Positions 35,801 through 45,297 of a stretch of 64,000 bases of DNA are shown one piece after another. Position 1 is the first letter of the stretch, and each line of letters starts with the position of its first letter. The notes beneath the pieces are model-generated. The model was not told where the DNA came from. It did no database searches and worked only from the letters and a program-made list of their open reading frames with translations. A program made the translations under genes and the position numbers. Source of the DNA: Diogma glabrata (Eukaryota > Arthropoda > Insecta > Diptera > Cylindrotomidae); NCBI GenBank assembly GCA_963693315.1, contig OY856186.1, positions 367,529,859 to 367,593,858 of the forward strand. The letters are read 5' to 3'.

Positions 35801-36690
35801 TTCAATGTTTGTTGGGAGCACACAGCATTCGTTCGTGAACGAATTTTGATGACACTTTGGAAAAAGATGCAAACATGTATGGCAAAGAACTGATTAGTTT
35901 TTGAGCGATAGTGAACAAAGTGGTGGGGGGTCCCTGGAGCACCTGTTTTTTTGAAAGCTCTATAACTTCTGTACGTGATAAGCGAATTGGATGAAACTTG
36001 GTACATGAGTATGTAGTACGGTTTAAAATAGTTCTGCATCCCAACTTCCGGTTTTTCACTTCCGGTAAAAAAAAATTTTTTGTACTTTTTTAAAGTTTTG
36101 TCAGTGTCTTTATGCACACTACAGCCTACAATAACGAAGTGATTATGATGAAACTTATGGAATAGGGTTCCAATTAGTGTTTGTTGGAAGCATACAACAT
36201 TCGTTCGTTAAGTAATTTTGATTACACTTTGCAAAAAGATGCAAATATGTATGGCAAGGAACTGATTAGTTTTTTTAGTGATAGTGAACAAAGTGGTAGG
36301 GGGTCCTCCAAGCACCTGTTATTTTGGAAGCTCAATAGCTTCTGTACCTGATAATCGAGTTGGATGAAATTTGGTACATACACATTTAGTACGGTTTACA
36401 ACAGTTCTGCATCCTAACTTCCGCTTTGTCACTTCTGATAAAATTTTTTTTACTTTTTCTCGTACAACAGAATTTATGTTTGTTGGGATACTACTGCCTG
36501 CTTTAATATTTTTATTATTAGAACTACGAAGTCCATAATATTGGTTAGCTTTTAATTAAAGTATTTTATGGATATTAGCTCATTATATATCCAGAACACT
36601 ATGTTTCCAGAGCTGTGGTGAAGTCAGCCTATGCATCAGCGTCGCAATATTTTTTGTTGTTTTTCGTAGGAAGTTGGAAATTTTCACCGA
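32878..36690 (+). repeat. Array-bearing repeat element (CTTCCGGT family), long copy
   Basis: It opens with GCATAGGATCTTGATGAAAC and a 415-bp lead segment, continues as a 629-bp tandem array (33293-36179), and ends in a diverged segment (36180-36690). That last segment includes GTACAACAGAATTTATG...TGTTGGGAT and CGCAATATTTTTT. The same opening and ending phrases bracket the inverted copy at 18.2-20.0 kb, and the same opening plus a 415-bp lead starts the copy at 63169. Hence it is a discrete, dispersed unit. No coding capacity is convincing: the overlapping minus-strand open frames of about 105 residues repeat with the array and look like nothing known. Confidence 0.75.
33293..36179 (+). repeat. 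629-bp higher-order tandem array, four full units plus one shortened
   Basis: The landmark TTTGTTGGGAGCA recurs at 33293, 33921, 34550, 35179, 35808 and 36180, so the spacings are 628, 629, 629, 629 and 372. Neighbouring units differ by only a few bases. Each unit contains three diverged sub-copies marked by a G-rich box (GTGGTGGGGGGTCC type) and by TGATGACACTTTGG or GATGAAACTT. It also has one pair of CTTCCGGT boxes. The near identity of units against the divergence of sub-copies means the 629-bp unit was amplified recently from an older, shorter repeat. Confidence 0.9.
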
Positions 36691-37103
36691 AAACATTTGA
36701 AACACGACTTTAGCATTAAATAATTATATATCAAATAATTAAAATAATTATTCTTATTTTGTTGACTTATAATTTTTGTTGCAAATAACACTTCTAACAG
36801 TCTAGTTTAAACTAATTTAGAAACGATTATAAGGTGATAATTACCATTGCATAATTTCAACGGTTTTTTAAACCATTTTTTGCTTCTAATATGATTACAA
36901 CTATCCATACGCATACATCACATATATAGGTGCATACAACTACAACAACGCAAAACATTTTTTCCAACCAATATTTTCAACAAGTTAAGAACAATTTCCA
37001 TACACACATTGTTTTAATTATCATTTCCATTTGCAGATCTATTATCTCTCTATTTCACGTATTTTACTAACATTTTCTTACATAAAAGTAAATACCACAT
37101 TAA

Positions 37104-37811
37104 ATATCGTCGCTTTAATAATGAAACAACGTATTCGCAAAAGTGTAGTTTCGAGATAATTGGGTTTAAAGATTTTTCGATTTTCTGATTTTCGTAAACT
37201 CGGCAGCACTATAGAATGAATAAAGATATTGGAAAAAAAATTTCTGACAATTAATCTTGACTAATTTCCCCATAGCATATTAAAATTTCACATTGGTACC
37301 TGCTGGCTTTTCTACCTAAAAAGAGGTGAAAATTCAATCAGGTACCTTATACGTTATTTCATATTTCATATACGTTATTTCATTTTGCATGGAAGTGCGA
37401 TTAACCTAAAACTAATCATTATTGAACTAACGCATAATATTCTTACAATTTTTTATTTATATGAACCGGCATATCATGTAGTAATGAATGATGCTTATAC
37501 AATATTTTAGATTTACCATTTCGTGTGGCGATCGTAATGTATGTAAAGTATACGACGCTGATTTTACCCAAGTTATTATTCTGTAAGAATTGAAATATTG
37601 TACATGCATTTACGCTGTTTCAATATTTAACCAAATTCAAATTTGCATGTACGTTAATTAACAATATATTAATTTTCACCCCCAGTTATAAAAAAATTGG
37701 AAAATATTAAAATGCCACTTTATAGACATCCTTATGGGGAATGCAGCGCACCCATTATATAATAACAACGTATATATGGCATACGTTATTTCATTATTAA
37801 AGCGACGATAT
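37104..37811. mobile_element. Inverted-repeat element of about 0.7 kb
   Basis: A 31-bp segment at 37104-37134 (starting ATATCGTCGCTTTAATAATG) is inverted at 37781-37811 with one mismatch. Inside, the phrase TACGTTATTTCAT recurs near 37352 and 37372. There is no coding content and no clear flanking duplication, so it is probably a miniature inverted-repeat element of unassigned family. Confidence 0.6.
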
Positions 37812-38988
37812 GCAATCTTCTAAAAACCGCTTGGAAATTTAGTTTAACCCAAAATGCAATTCATTTTGGTAAATAGAAAATGTAATTTTTCTATGAAATC
37901 TACCTATAAAAAAATCTAGCTAAAAAAATATTAGAAAAACATTATCAATCTCATAATATTCAAATGTTGTTTTTTTTAAACAATTCGAAAACAAAACAAA
38001 TACCTATAAACAAAAACCAATACTTAACTCCTTCTTTTCATTTTCCCACAATTTTTGTTTTTTTTTTAAATAGACAAAGAAAAAAAACTTTAATTTGATT
38101 TTAGGGGTGATGTATGTAGTTTTATCTATCTACAATAAATTTATTTTAAGGTTGTTTGGGATTACGGTTATTTTGTTTAATGTTTATAAGTTTAACACTT
38201 ATCTGTAATTATTTAGTCTAATTGATTGGTAAAAATACGTTTCATATACTTAATTTTTTAAGCGCCCATTGTATGCATGAATTTAGATATGATTTGTTTT
38301 GTGTTTTTATTTATTTATTTTTCAATTTTTTTCGGTTTTTATAATTTTCTTAGTGGTATTCACTGGCTTTAGATTTTTCACACAATAGGTGTAGTATAAT
38401 GCTTATAAAATTGGAACCTATTTTGTTAGAATGTTGAAAATCTCTGACGTTATAAATGAAAAATGTATCTAAGAGAAAAAAGGAGTTTAAACAACATAAA
38501 CTCAAAAATGATGAAAGCATAGCCGTTTGCGTTTGTATTGGTTTCAACAAACTTAGCGACTCAACCTCTGGACTTGGATCATTTTTTTTTTAAATTCTGG
38601 AAAGATTTATATTTGAAGTACGTGAAAAAAAGTTTTCAAATATGAGCTTGGCCATTTCAGCTAGATCAAGGGCAGCAAAGTTTAGTAAATTTTTAAAACA
38701 GCTGATTTTTGAGGAACCTGAAACGCCAAAGTTGTCATCTGGATAAAAATGATAGAAAAAGGTTCAAATATTCAATATTTTTAAATTTTATTAAAATATT
38801 ATTATTAAAACGGAAGTTATAGCGCCCTAGATTATTCGACTTTTTAGGCTCTAGCCGCTTAACCGGTACCCGGATATGGCCAGTTCACGAACTTGTCCAA
38901 GACATTATTTGCCGAAACATACACAGAAAATTATTTTGGTGTAGGTCGAAAAATGCGACCGTGAGAGTGCCGCTAAATTCCGTTATAC
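37812..38988. other. Unassigned DNA left of the Gypsy element
   Basis: AT-rich, without a recognisable gene. GAAATCTACCTA at 37895-37906 matches phrases at both LINE junctions. The last 100 bp (38860-38984) are less AT-rich and continue on the far side of the Gypsy element (CTCATATCG, then a TA repeat). Confidence 0.5.
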
Positions 38989-39272
38989 TGTTGTATATTA
39001 ATTAACAAAAATACAATTTATTCGTACATTAGATTGATAATAATTTATAATTTATTTAAACTTTATTTTTAGAAACAAAATAACCCACCTTTCTCCGTGG
39101 AGTTTGAAATCAAGAAGAATGATTTATTTTTTAAACAAACTTATAAAGAAAAAGTAAATACGAAGAGAGAGAGAGAATAATTGAGATATGTTCAATGTTT
39201 TAATTCAGCAATACAGTTGAACATATCTAGTTATAAAACAATATATATATGTATAGTAGAGTTTACATAACA
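38989..39272 (-). repeat. 3' LTR of the Gypsy element
   Basis: 284 bp, TGTTGTATATTAATT...TTTACATAACA on the plus strand. It contains a GAGAGAGAGAGA run and matches the other LTR base for base as far as I can read. It would supply the polyadenylation function of the element transcript. Confidence 0.95.
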
Positions 39273-39280
39273 CCTCCCTT
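39273..39280 (-). promoter_or_regulatory. Polypurine tract of the Gypsy element
   Basis: On the minus strand AAGGGAGG lies immediately before the 3' LTR. This is where plus-strand DNA synthesis would be primed. Position and composition fit; the tract is short. Confidence 0.75.
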
Positions 39281-39693
39281 CGTAATCTTAAGATTATCGT
39301 TGATAAGCTTAAGTCTGAATGCAATTCAGAAATTAGCAATCAATTATTTGATTGACTTATAACTACTATAAGTAAATTTGAATTAATTAATTAATTAAAG
39401 TAAAAAATTTGTTTTTTATTAGTAAGCCAATGGAAATTTCATGACAATTCAATAATGTGTGTTTGCTTTATTTAATTCATTTAATAATAAATTGTAATAT
39501 ATAAATAAAATCTAACTAAATATATAAATGTTACAATTAACTCGAATTACATTTATTTATTTCTTTTTATCAATAAATGTATGTTTAAATGATTACGAAA
39601 ATAAAACATAAACATTTTATATTCCAATTACTTCTTTACTTACTTGAGTTTAATTGATCTCAAAAATCTAAAATAAACATTTTATGTTATTTC

Positions 39694-42600
39694 TTATGGA
39701 GATTGTTCATCAAATAACTTTAATCTATTATTATGTACGGTTTTAATAGATTTTTCAATTTTTATTGAAGTGTTTTCAGGTGATATTATTTCGTGAACCT
39801 CGTACGGTCCAAGCCAATATTCAGATAATTTAGAGTTTCGAGTTTCGTTCTTTAAATAAACTAAATCGCCTATTTCAAAAGAATTTTGTTTAGATCCTCT
39901 GTCATAATACAATTTAGATTTTTCTTTTGAATGTATTATATTTTCTTTGGCAATTTTAAAAGAGTTTTGCATTTTGAACTTTAAATCGCACAAGTAATCA
40001 TCATAATTGTAAAGTACATCAGTTGCATGAGTAAGTGCGCTGGGGAGTTGTGGTTTACACCCAAAAAGAAGTTCATGCGGCATCATTTTTGTGGTCGTAT
40101 GAGGGGTTGTGTTGTAGGAAAAAATAGCATATGGCACCCAAGAATCCCAATTTAGTGGATCTTTAGAAGTAAAGTGCCGAAGGTATTCCATTAACGTCTT
40201 ATGAGATCTTTCGAGCGCTCCATTGGATTGAGGGTGATAGGCTGTCGTATTTATCTTATCTATTTTGAAAAGTTTAGCGACGCGTTTAAAAAGTAAGCTC
40301 ATAAAGTTAGATCCTTGATCTGTTAGGATTGATTGTGGAATACCAAAGAGACAGATAAATTTTTCGACAAACGCATTTGCCACTGTTTCGGTTTCTTGGT
40401 TGGGGATTGGAACTGCAATTGAAAATTTCGTCAGGTCATCCTGCATTGTTAGGATGAATTTATTGTTGTTATGTGAAGAAGTTAACGGTCCTACAATGTC
40501 AAGAAATAATTTTTCAAAAGGATAAGACGATGTTGTTGTAATTTTCATCGGCAATTTATTAGTATTTCCGCACTTATTGATTTGACAAGACGGGCAAAAT
40601 TTTATTTTGGAGGTGATCTTAGATAACATTTTTGGGAATGAGTAGTATTTTTTCATTCTACTGTATGTGCGATACACACCTTGATGACCTCCAGAAGGAC
40701 TCAAATGGAACTCGTCGATAATTTTCTCAATTTCAGATGGATCTGTCAGATTAATAATATCATTGTAAGACTTTTTATTTTCTGACAATTGATCCTTTTC
40801 ATCATTAATAATTAGCGATTTGTTCACATTTTTAGACCTCGTGAGGACAGCTACAAGTGGATCATTAGCATTAGAATCAAGAACCACACGACTGAGACAG
40901 TCAGCATTTGTATTCAATTTGCCTGCCTTGTGAACAATTTTGAATTGATATTCATCCAACTTAATTCGCCAGCGTGTAAGTTTAGATGAAGGATTCGTTA
41001 GACTACATAGCCATATCAATGGTTTGTGGTCCGTGACAATTAAAAATTCTCTGCCGTAAATATAAGGACGGAAGTGGTTAACCGCCCAAACGACGGCTAG
41101 TAATTCCTTTTCAATAGCCGCATAATTTTTTTCGGCTGTATTCAGCGTTCGACTAGCGTACGCAATTGGCAGGTCAACCCCATCGGCATCCTGCGACAAA
41201 ATCGCTCCTATGGCAATGTCGCTTGCATCACATGTGATGATGAATTTTTTTTCAAAATTGGGATAGCATAAAATGGGTGGAGAAGAAAGCAAGTTTTTTA
41301 ACTCCGCGAAACTTTCATCACAAAATGCATCCCAATTAAAACCAATATCCTTTTTCAATAGTTGTGTTAGTGGTTTTGCAATTCCGGAAAAATTCGGAAT
41401 AAATTTGCGATAATATCCAGCAAAACCTAAGAAGGACTTGATATCTTTTGCATTTTTTGGTACTGGATATTTTGAAACGGCTTCTAATTTGGCAGGGTCT
41501 GGTTTTATACCATCGGGTGTTATCACATGTCCTAGGTAGTGTATTTCCTTGCGAAGGAATTGACATTTTGTTGGATTTAATTTAAGGTTATGCTGACGAC
41601 AGCAAACAAAAACATCCCTTAATTTATTGTTATGGTCATCTAAATTACAACCATAGACGACAACGTCATCTAAATAAACGAAACAGCGTATGCCATTTAG
41701 ACCGCTGAGGACACAATTCATTAGCCGTTGGAAGGTAGCCGGAGCTCCTTTCAACCCGAACGGCATTCTTTTAAATTGAAAGTGTCCTATATTGGTGCTA
41801 AATGCTGTTTTTTCTTTATCGAGCTCATCTAATGGCACCTGATGATAACCATCTGCCAAGTCAATTGTGCTAAAATATAAACTTTTTCCCAGTTGATCCA
41901 AGATATCGGTAATGTTGGGAAGTGGGTAAACGTCGCCTATCGTGATGTCGTTCAACTTGCGATAATCGACCACAATGCGCCATTTCCTTTCTTCAGTTCT
42001 CGATTTTTTCGGAATAACAAGTAAGGGAAAATTCCAAGGTGACTTGCTATGCTCTATTACATTAGTTGAAAGCATTTTAGAGACCTGGGAATTGATCTCA
42101 GTTTTTTGAGATTCGGGAAGTCTATATTGACGTACATTTATTGGACTACTATTGGGAAGAGTGGGAATTCGATGTGAAATAGTATCAGTTACTGTGAGTG
42201 TATCGCCAGGCAAATGGAAAATATCATTAAATTCTCTACAGACATTGAGGATTGACGATTTTTCTTCCATATTTAAATGTGTTAAATTTATGTTTTCATT
42301 AAGTAGTTTCAATCTGTTTTCTATAGCAAAATTATTTGAATTGACCCTAAAAATTTCATAATTATCAAGAGGAAGTAGGTCAATAGATGAATCGTTAAAT
42401 TCAAAAGAATGTTCTGTAGTGTTTAGTACACTGATTTTGAAACAACATTTACTAAGTTTAACTAGCGAATTTCCAACAAAAATTCCAGGGTAAATCTCCT
42501 TTGAGCAACACAAGTATTCATTACTATCAAATTCATTATTATTAATTGTCAGAATTTTTTCTGATCTAGGAGGAATGATATTAATTGCAACTCTAGAACA

Positions 42601-43143
42601 CAATTTAACGAAGATTGTCTTTGACTTAAGTTTAATTTCTAATACACTCTTTTCAAAATCAATTTTACATAAGTTTTTCGTAAGAAAATCCTTTCCTAAA
42701 ATTCCATTGCAAGCAATTGGAAAATCGTTTTTCACAATGTGGAAACGATGAGAAACCTCATCCGTATCGTAGAGTTTAATGGTCGCATCGCAAACAGCAA
42801 GAGTATCTATTGTCGTAGCCGCTATACCTTTAAGAGAACATTTCAAACGCGGATAACATATTGTATCCTGATTTATATTTTCTTTTTTTATAAGGCTTAT
42901 ATCGGCTCCTGAGTCTACAAGAAATAATAAAGGTTCATCATCTGAGATATCAAGGTGAAAGCTCACAAACTTTTTATCTATGGAATTATTGGTGAACAGA
43001 ATAGACTTGACACAAAACGTAGATGAATCGACATCATTATCAGGGGTAGTGAAGTGTTGCGACGGATTATTTGTATAACACGGGCTTAGGTATCTCGAAC
43101 TCGAAAAGTCGTGTTTTCCGTTTCGAGTTCGAAAGGGTTTCCC
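39694..43143 (-). CDS. pol: Gypsy pol: protease, RT, RNase H, integrase
   Basis: Expressed as a gag-pol fusion by -1 frameshift from 43143. It has no ATG of its own near protease; the codon at 42966 is GTG. Numbered from 42966, the domains are: protease DSGADISLI (18-26); RT with TIDLADGYHQ (catalytic D369) and YLDD (431-434); RNase H with TCDAS (D580), an AIEKELLAVVWAV helix and TDHKPL; integrase zinc finger H754, H761, C791, C794; integrase core D823, D883, E919 (D,D-35-E spacing); then a C-terminal domain with GDLVYLKN and LGPYEVHEI. All catalytic residues are present and the frame is unbroken to the stop. No chromodomain or envelope follows. The 420 bp to the 3' LTR is non-coding. Confidence 0.95.
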   Translation of the reverse strand, partial: GKPFRTRNGKHDFSSSRYLSPCYTNNPSQHFTTPDNDVDSSTFCVKSILFTNNSIDKKFVSFHLDISDDEPLLFLVDSGADISLIKKENINQDTICYPRLKCSLKGIAATTIDTLAVCDATIKLYDTDEVSHRFHIVKNDFPIACNGILGKDFLTKNLCKIDFEKSVLEIKLKSKTIFVKLCSRVAINIIPPRSEKILTINNNEFDSNEYLCCSKEIYPGIFVGNSLVKLSKCCFKISVLNTTEHSFEFNDSSIDLLPLDNYEIFRVNSNNFAIENRLKLLNENINLTHLNMEEKSSILNVCREFNDIFHLPGDTLTVTDTISHRIPTLPNSSPINVRQYRLPESQKTEINSQVSKMLSTNVIEHSKSPWNFPLLVIPKKSRTEERKWRIVVDYRKLNDITIGDVYPLPNITDILDQLGKSLYFSTIDLADGYHQVPLDELDKEKTAFSTNIGHFQFKRMPFGLKGAPATFQRLMNCVLSGLNGIRCFVYLDDVVVYGCNLDDHNNKLRDVFVCCRQHNLKLNPTKCQFLRKEIHYLGHVITPDGIKPDPAKLEAVSKYPVPKNAKDIKSFLGFAGYYRKFIPNFSGIAKPLTQLLKKDIGFNWDAFCDESFAELKNLLSSPPILCYPNFEKKFIITCDASDIAIGAILSQDADGVDLPIAYASRTLNTAEKNYAAIEKELLAVVWAVNHFRPYIYGREFLIVTDHKPLIWLCSLTNPSSKLTRWRIKLDEYQFKIVHKAGKLNTNADCLSRVVLDSNANDPLVAVLTRSKNVNKSLIINDEKDQLSENKKSYNDIINLTDPSEIEKIIDEFHLSPSGGHQGVYRTYSRMKKYYSFPKMLSKITSKIKFCPSCQINKCGNTNKLPMKITTTSSYPFEKLFLDIVGPLTSSHNNNKFILTMQDDLTKFSIAVPIPNQETETVANAFVEKFICLFGIPQSILTDQGSNFMSLLFKRVAKLFKIDKINTTAYHPQSNGALERSHKTLMEYLRHFTSKDPLNWDSWVPYAIFSYNTTPHTTTKMMPHELLFGCKPQLPSALTHATDVLYNYDDYLCDLKFKMQNSFKIAKENIIHSKEKSKLYYDRGSKQNSFEIGDLVYLKNETRNSKLSEYWLGPYEVHEIISPENTSIKIEKSIKTVHNNRLKLFDEQSP

Positions 43144-44189
43144 GAATTTTCGGTTTTCTTATTATTTGCTTTTTGGCGCTTGACACAATATTTAATTTTG
43201 TGGCCAGTGCATTTACAATATTTACACACAAAAACTGATTTGGGTTGTGCATTGGACGTATTTGAAAAATTTCTAGAAGAATTATTAAAAGTATTACTGA
43301 AGTTAGGCTTAGGTATGTTTTTGACCTGACAAACCGAAGCTGTGTGACCAAGTTTAAAGCATAGTTGACATTTTATTGGTGGTTTAGAACTGATAGAAGA
43401 TAGTGGTTTTTGCCGTTGTTTCAATGCTAACTCTTCTTCGCATGCTTTTGCCACTGAATCTTTGAGCTTTTCAAACCGACAAGCTTTTACTATTAATTTT
43501 ATATTATAATGAAGCCCCTCTTGGAATGCTCTGAGTGCAGTTTTAGCATTTAAACTAACGATTATCTTAGATGACCCAGGACCTTCACTTCGAATGCATG
43601 CTTCGTTAAGTTTCGACAGCAATTCTTGTACACGACGTGCGTAATCTTTAACGGATTCGTCTCGATGTTGAGTGATATTCACAAGTTCGACTTGTAAATG
43701 TTCACTCGAATGAATTTCAGAAAATTCATTAAGTAGGTCCTCTTTTAGATCACCCCATGTCTGGTACGAATTGTATTTGAGGGTTTGATCAAAAGCAGTG
43801 TCCACTAGTTTTGACTTAAGCATTTCCAAAAAGGAAATTTGATCCTCATTAGAACTTAACGGTTTATGAACCGAATCGCAGCATGCGATAAAATGTTGAA
43901 GTTTTGAAGGTTCGCCACCAAAACTGGGAACTAATTTTAAAGCACTATCTAAATTGAATGGCATATTTGATGTCTTTAATAGATTTAAATCGTTCTCTAA
44001 ATTATCGTCAACTATTGATGTAACATCTATCACTGAACTATCACTATGGTTATAACTATTTTCATGAGTTTCTGATGATTCATCCAAATCGTCATTAAGA
44101 ATGATTATAGGTATTTCAAGAGTACGACCTTTCTTTGAATCTGACCTTAAACATGGACGATTTTGGTTGAACTTGATCTTTTCTGACAT
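43086..44189 (-). CDS. gag: Gypsy gag polyprotein
   Basis: 367 codons from the ATG at 44189; the upstream TTG in frame is not needed. Residues about 80-250 form the Ty3/Gypsy-type capsid region, with the retrotransposon gag block around residues 130-200 (DLLNEFSEIH, DYARRVQELL). Two CCHC zinc knuckles follow: C275-C278-H283-C288 and C323-C326-H331-C336 (numbered with the upstream codon). The protein would assemble the particle and bind element RNA. It ends at 43086 inside the region also read in the pol frame. A slippery site at 43137-43143 lies 52 bases upstream of the stop, so a fraction of ribosomes would continue into pol. Confidence 0.93.
   Translation of the reverse strand: MSEKIKFNQNRPCLRSDSKKGRTLEIPIIILNDDLDESSETHENSYNHSDSSVIDVTSIVDDNLENDLNLLKTSNMPFNLDSALKLVPSFGGEPSKLQHFIACCDSVHKPLSSNEDQISFLEMLKSKLVDTAFDQTLKYNSYQTWGDLKEDLLNEFSEIHSSEHLQVELVNITQHRDESVKDYARRVQELLSKLNEACIRSEGPGSSKIIVSLNAKTALRAFQEGLHYNIKLIVKACRFEKLKDSVAKACEEELALKQRQKPLSSISSKPPIKCQLCFKLGHTASVCQVKNIPKPNFSNTFNNSSRNFSNTSNAQPKSVFVCKYCKCTGHKIKYCVKRQKANNKKTENSGNPFELETENTTFRVRDT
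43095..43132 (-). promoter_or_regulatory. Stimulatory hairpin for gag-pol frameshifting
   Basis: Arms 43095-43106 (TCGAACTCGAAA on the plus strand) and 43121-43132 (TTTCGAGTTCGA) are exact reverse complements over 12 bp, with a 14-base loop. The stem lies inside coding sequence just 3' of the slippery heptamer in the transcript, where a frameshift-stimulating structure is expected. Confidence 0.8.
43137..43143 (-). promoter_or_regulatory. -1 ribosomal frameshift slippery heptamer GGGAAAC
   Basis: On the minus strand the gag frame reads tcG GGA AAC, a canonical X XXY YYZ heptamer. After a -1 slip the frame is exactly that of pol and stays open through protease. Four bases downstream begins a perfect 12-bp stem: minus-strand TCGAACTCGAAA-type arms at 43121-43132 and 43095-43106, with a 14-base loop between. 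Position, frame and structure together make a strong case for programmed frameshifting, though the 4-base spacer is slightly short. Confidence 0.85.
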
Positions 44190-44484
44190 CAAGTATGAAT
44201 CATCATATTTACGTTATTTTATAAATTTAGATAACAAAATAAAATTCAGAAATATTTTCTAAATTTAATAGATAATAAAGCAAACAGTCAATTGAATGGC
44301 ATATAAAATTTCCACTAACCTTTACAATTTAACCGTATGATGATGATGATGATAAATCCCAAGAACCAATTGGAAATAGTTGTATTTATTACTGCTTTGA
44401 TTTGAATCCGTTTGTTGATGATGATGATTAGATTGACGAATATCCAAAACTCAAAATTGAAAACTCCATTTTGAAAAACATTTA

Positions 44485-44785
44485 TTTTTTTAATGATGAA
44501 TATCTCAAAATCACTAAAATATTTATATTGCTTAATCTTGATTTCCCAATAACAAATTGTTGATGATGATAATTATTTTTTTAATGATGAATATCTCAAA
44601 ATCACTAAAATATTTATATTGCTTAATCTTGATTTCCCAATAACAAATTGTTGATGATGATAATTATTTTTTAATGATGAATATCTCAAAATCACTAAAA
44701 TATTTATATTGCTTAATCTTGATTTCCCAATAACAAATTGTTGATGATGATAATTATTTTTTTAATGATGAATATCTCAAAATCT
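44485..44785. repeat. Tandem ~91-bp repeats in the Gypsy 5' leader
   Basis: TAATGATGAATATCTCAAAA starts at 44491, 44582, 44672 and 44763, so three nearly identical units of 90-91 bp are followed by a partial one. Each contains a TTGATGATGATAATT run. Extra TGATGATGATGA runs lie at 44337-44353 and 44414-44428. They sit between primer site and gag, in the untranslated leader. Confidence 0.85.
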
Positions 44786-44906
44786 TAAAATTGAAAATCT
44801 CCATTTTGAAAAGCATTTATTGGTAATAATGAAGAATATCCAAAAACTCAAAATCGAAAAACTCCTTTGATAGCGAACCGCAACCTGCTATATATTCTAG
44901 GCCATG

Positions 44907-44924
44907 GATCCCACGCTGTCACCA
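44907..44924 (-). promoter_or_regulatory. Primer binding site of the Gypsy element
   Basis: On the minus strand TGGTGACAGCGTGGGATC starts two bases after the 5' LTR. The leading TGG complements the CCA end of a tRNA, and the rest complements an acceptor/T-arm sequence ending CGCTGTCA. I cannot name the tRNA with confidence; a Leu- or Ser-type tRNA is plausible. Confidence 0.7.
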
Positions 44925-44926
44925 TA

Positions 44927-45210
44927 TGTTGTATATTAATTAACAAAAATACAATTTATTCGTACATTAGATTGATAATAATTTATAATTTATTTAAACT
45001 TTATTTTTAGAAACAAAATAACCCACCTTTCTCCGTGGAGTTTGAAATCAAGAAGAATGATTTATTTTTTAAACAAACTTATAAAGAAAAAGTAAATACG
45101 AAGAGAGAGAGAGAATAATTGAGATATGTTCAATGTTTTAATTCAGCAATACAGTTGAACATATCTAGTTATAAAACAATATATATATGTATAGTAGAGT
45201 TTACATAACA
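44927..45210 (-). repeat. 5' LTR of the Gypsy element
   Basis: 284 bp, apparently identical to the 3' LTR. It should hold the promoter for the minus-strand element transcript. I do not see an obvious strong TATA box that would fix the start. Confidence 0.95.
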
Positions 45211-45223
45211 ATACCTCATATCG

Positions 45224-45291
<68 letters not shown>
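45224..45291. repeat. (TA)n microsatellite
   Basis: About 33 TA units, followed by a T run, immediately right of the Gypsy target duplication. It belongs to the DNA that received the Gypsy element. Confidence 0.95.

Positions 45292-45297
<6 letters not shown>

Larger units (their letters stand above)
38989..45210 (-). mobile_element. Complete Ty3/Gypsy LTR retrotransposon (6222 bp)
   Basis: Two 284-bp LTRs (38989-39272 and 44927-45210) appear identical throughout my reading, start TGTTG and end ACA. The element is flanked by the 4-bp duplication ATAC (38985-38988 and 45211-45214). A primer site lies inside the right LTR, a polypurine tract lies inside the left LTR, and gag and pol are uninterrupted, with a -1 frameshift signal between them. 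There is no envelope ORF. Identical LTRs, a perfect target duplication and open frames indicate very recent insertion. It is nested inside the insertion that splits the LINE. Confidence 0.95.

Noticed and set aside
33288..36117. Repeated ~105-residue open frames on the minus strand of the array
   Set aside because: They recur with the 629-bp unit in two overlapping frames, have no start context or recognisable domain, and vary at indels between units. They are by-products of the satellite sequence.
43067..43351. 94-codon open frame overlapping the gag/pol junction
   Set aside because: It is the third frame across gag. The gag frame and the frameshifted pol frame explain the coding here.
38985..45214. 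Gypsy element as an endogenous errantivirus with envelope
   Set aside because: Only about 420 non-coding bases separate the pol stop from the 3' LTR, so there is no room for an envelope gene.
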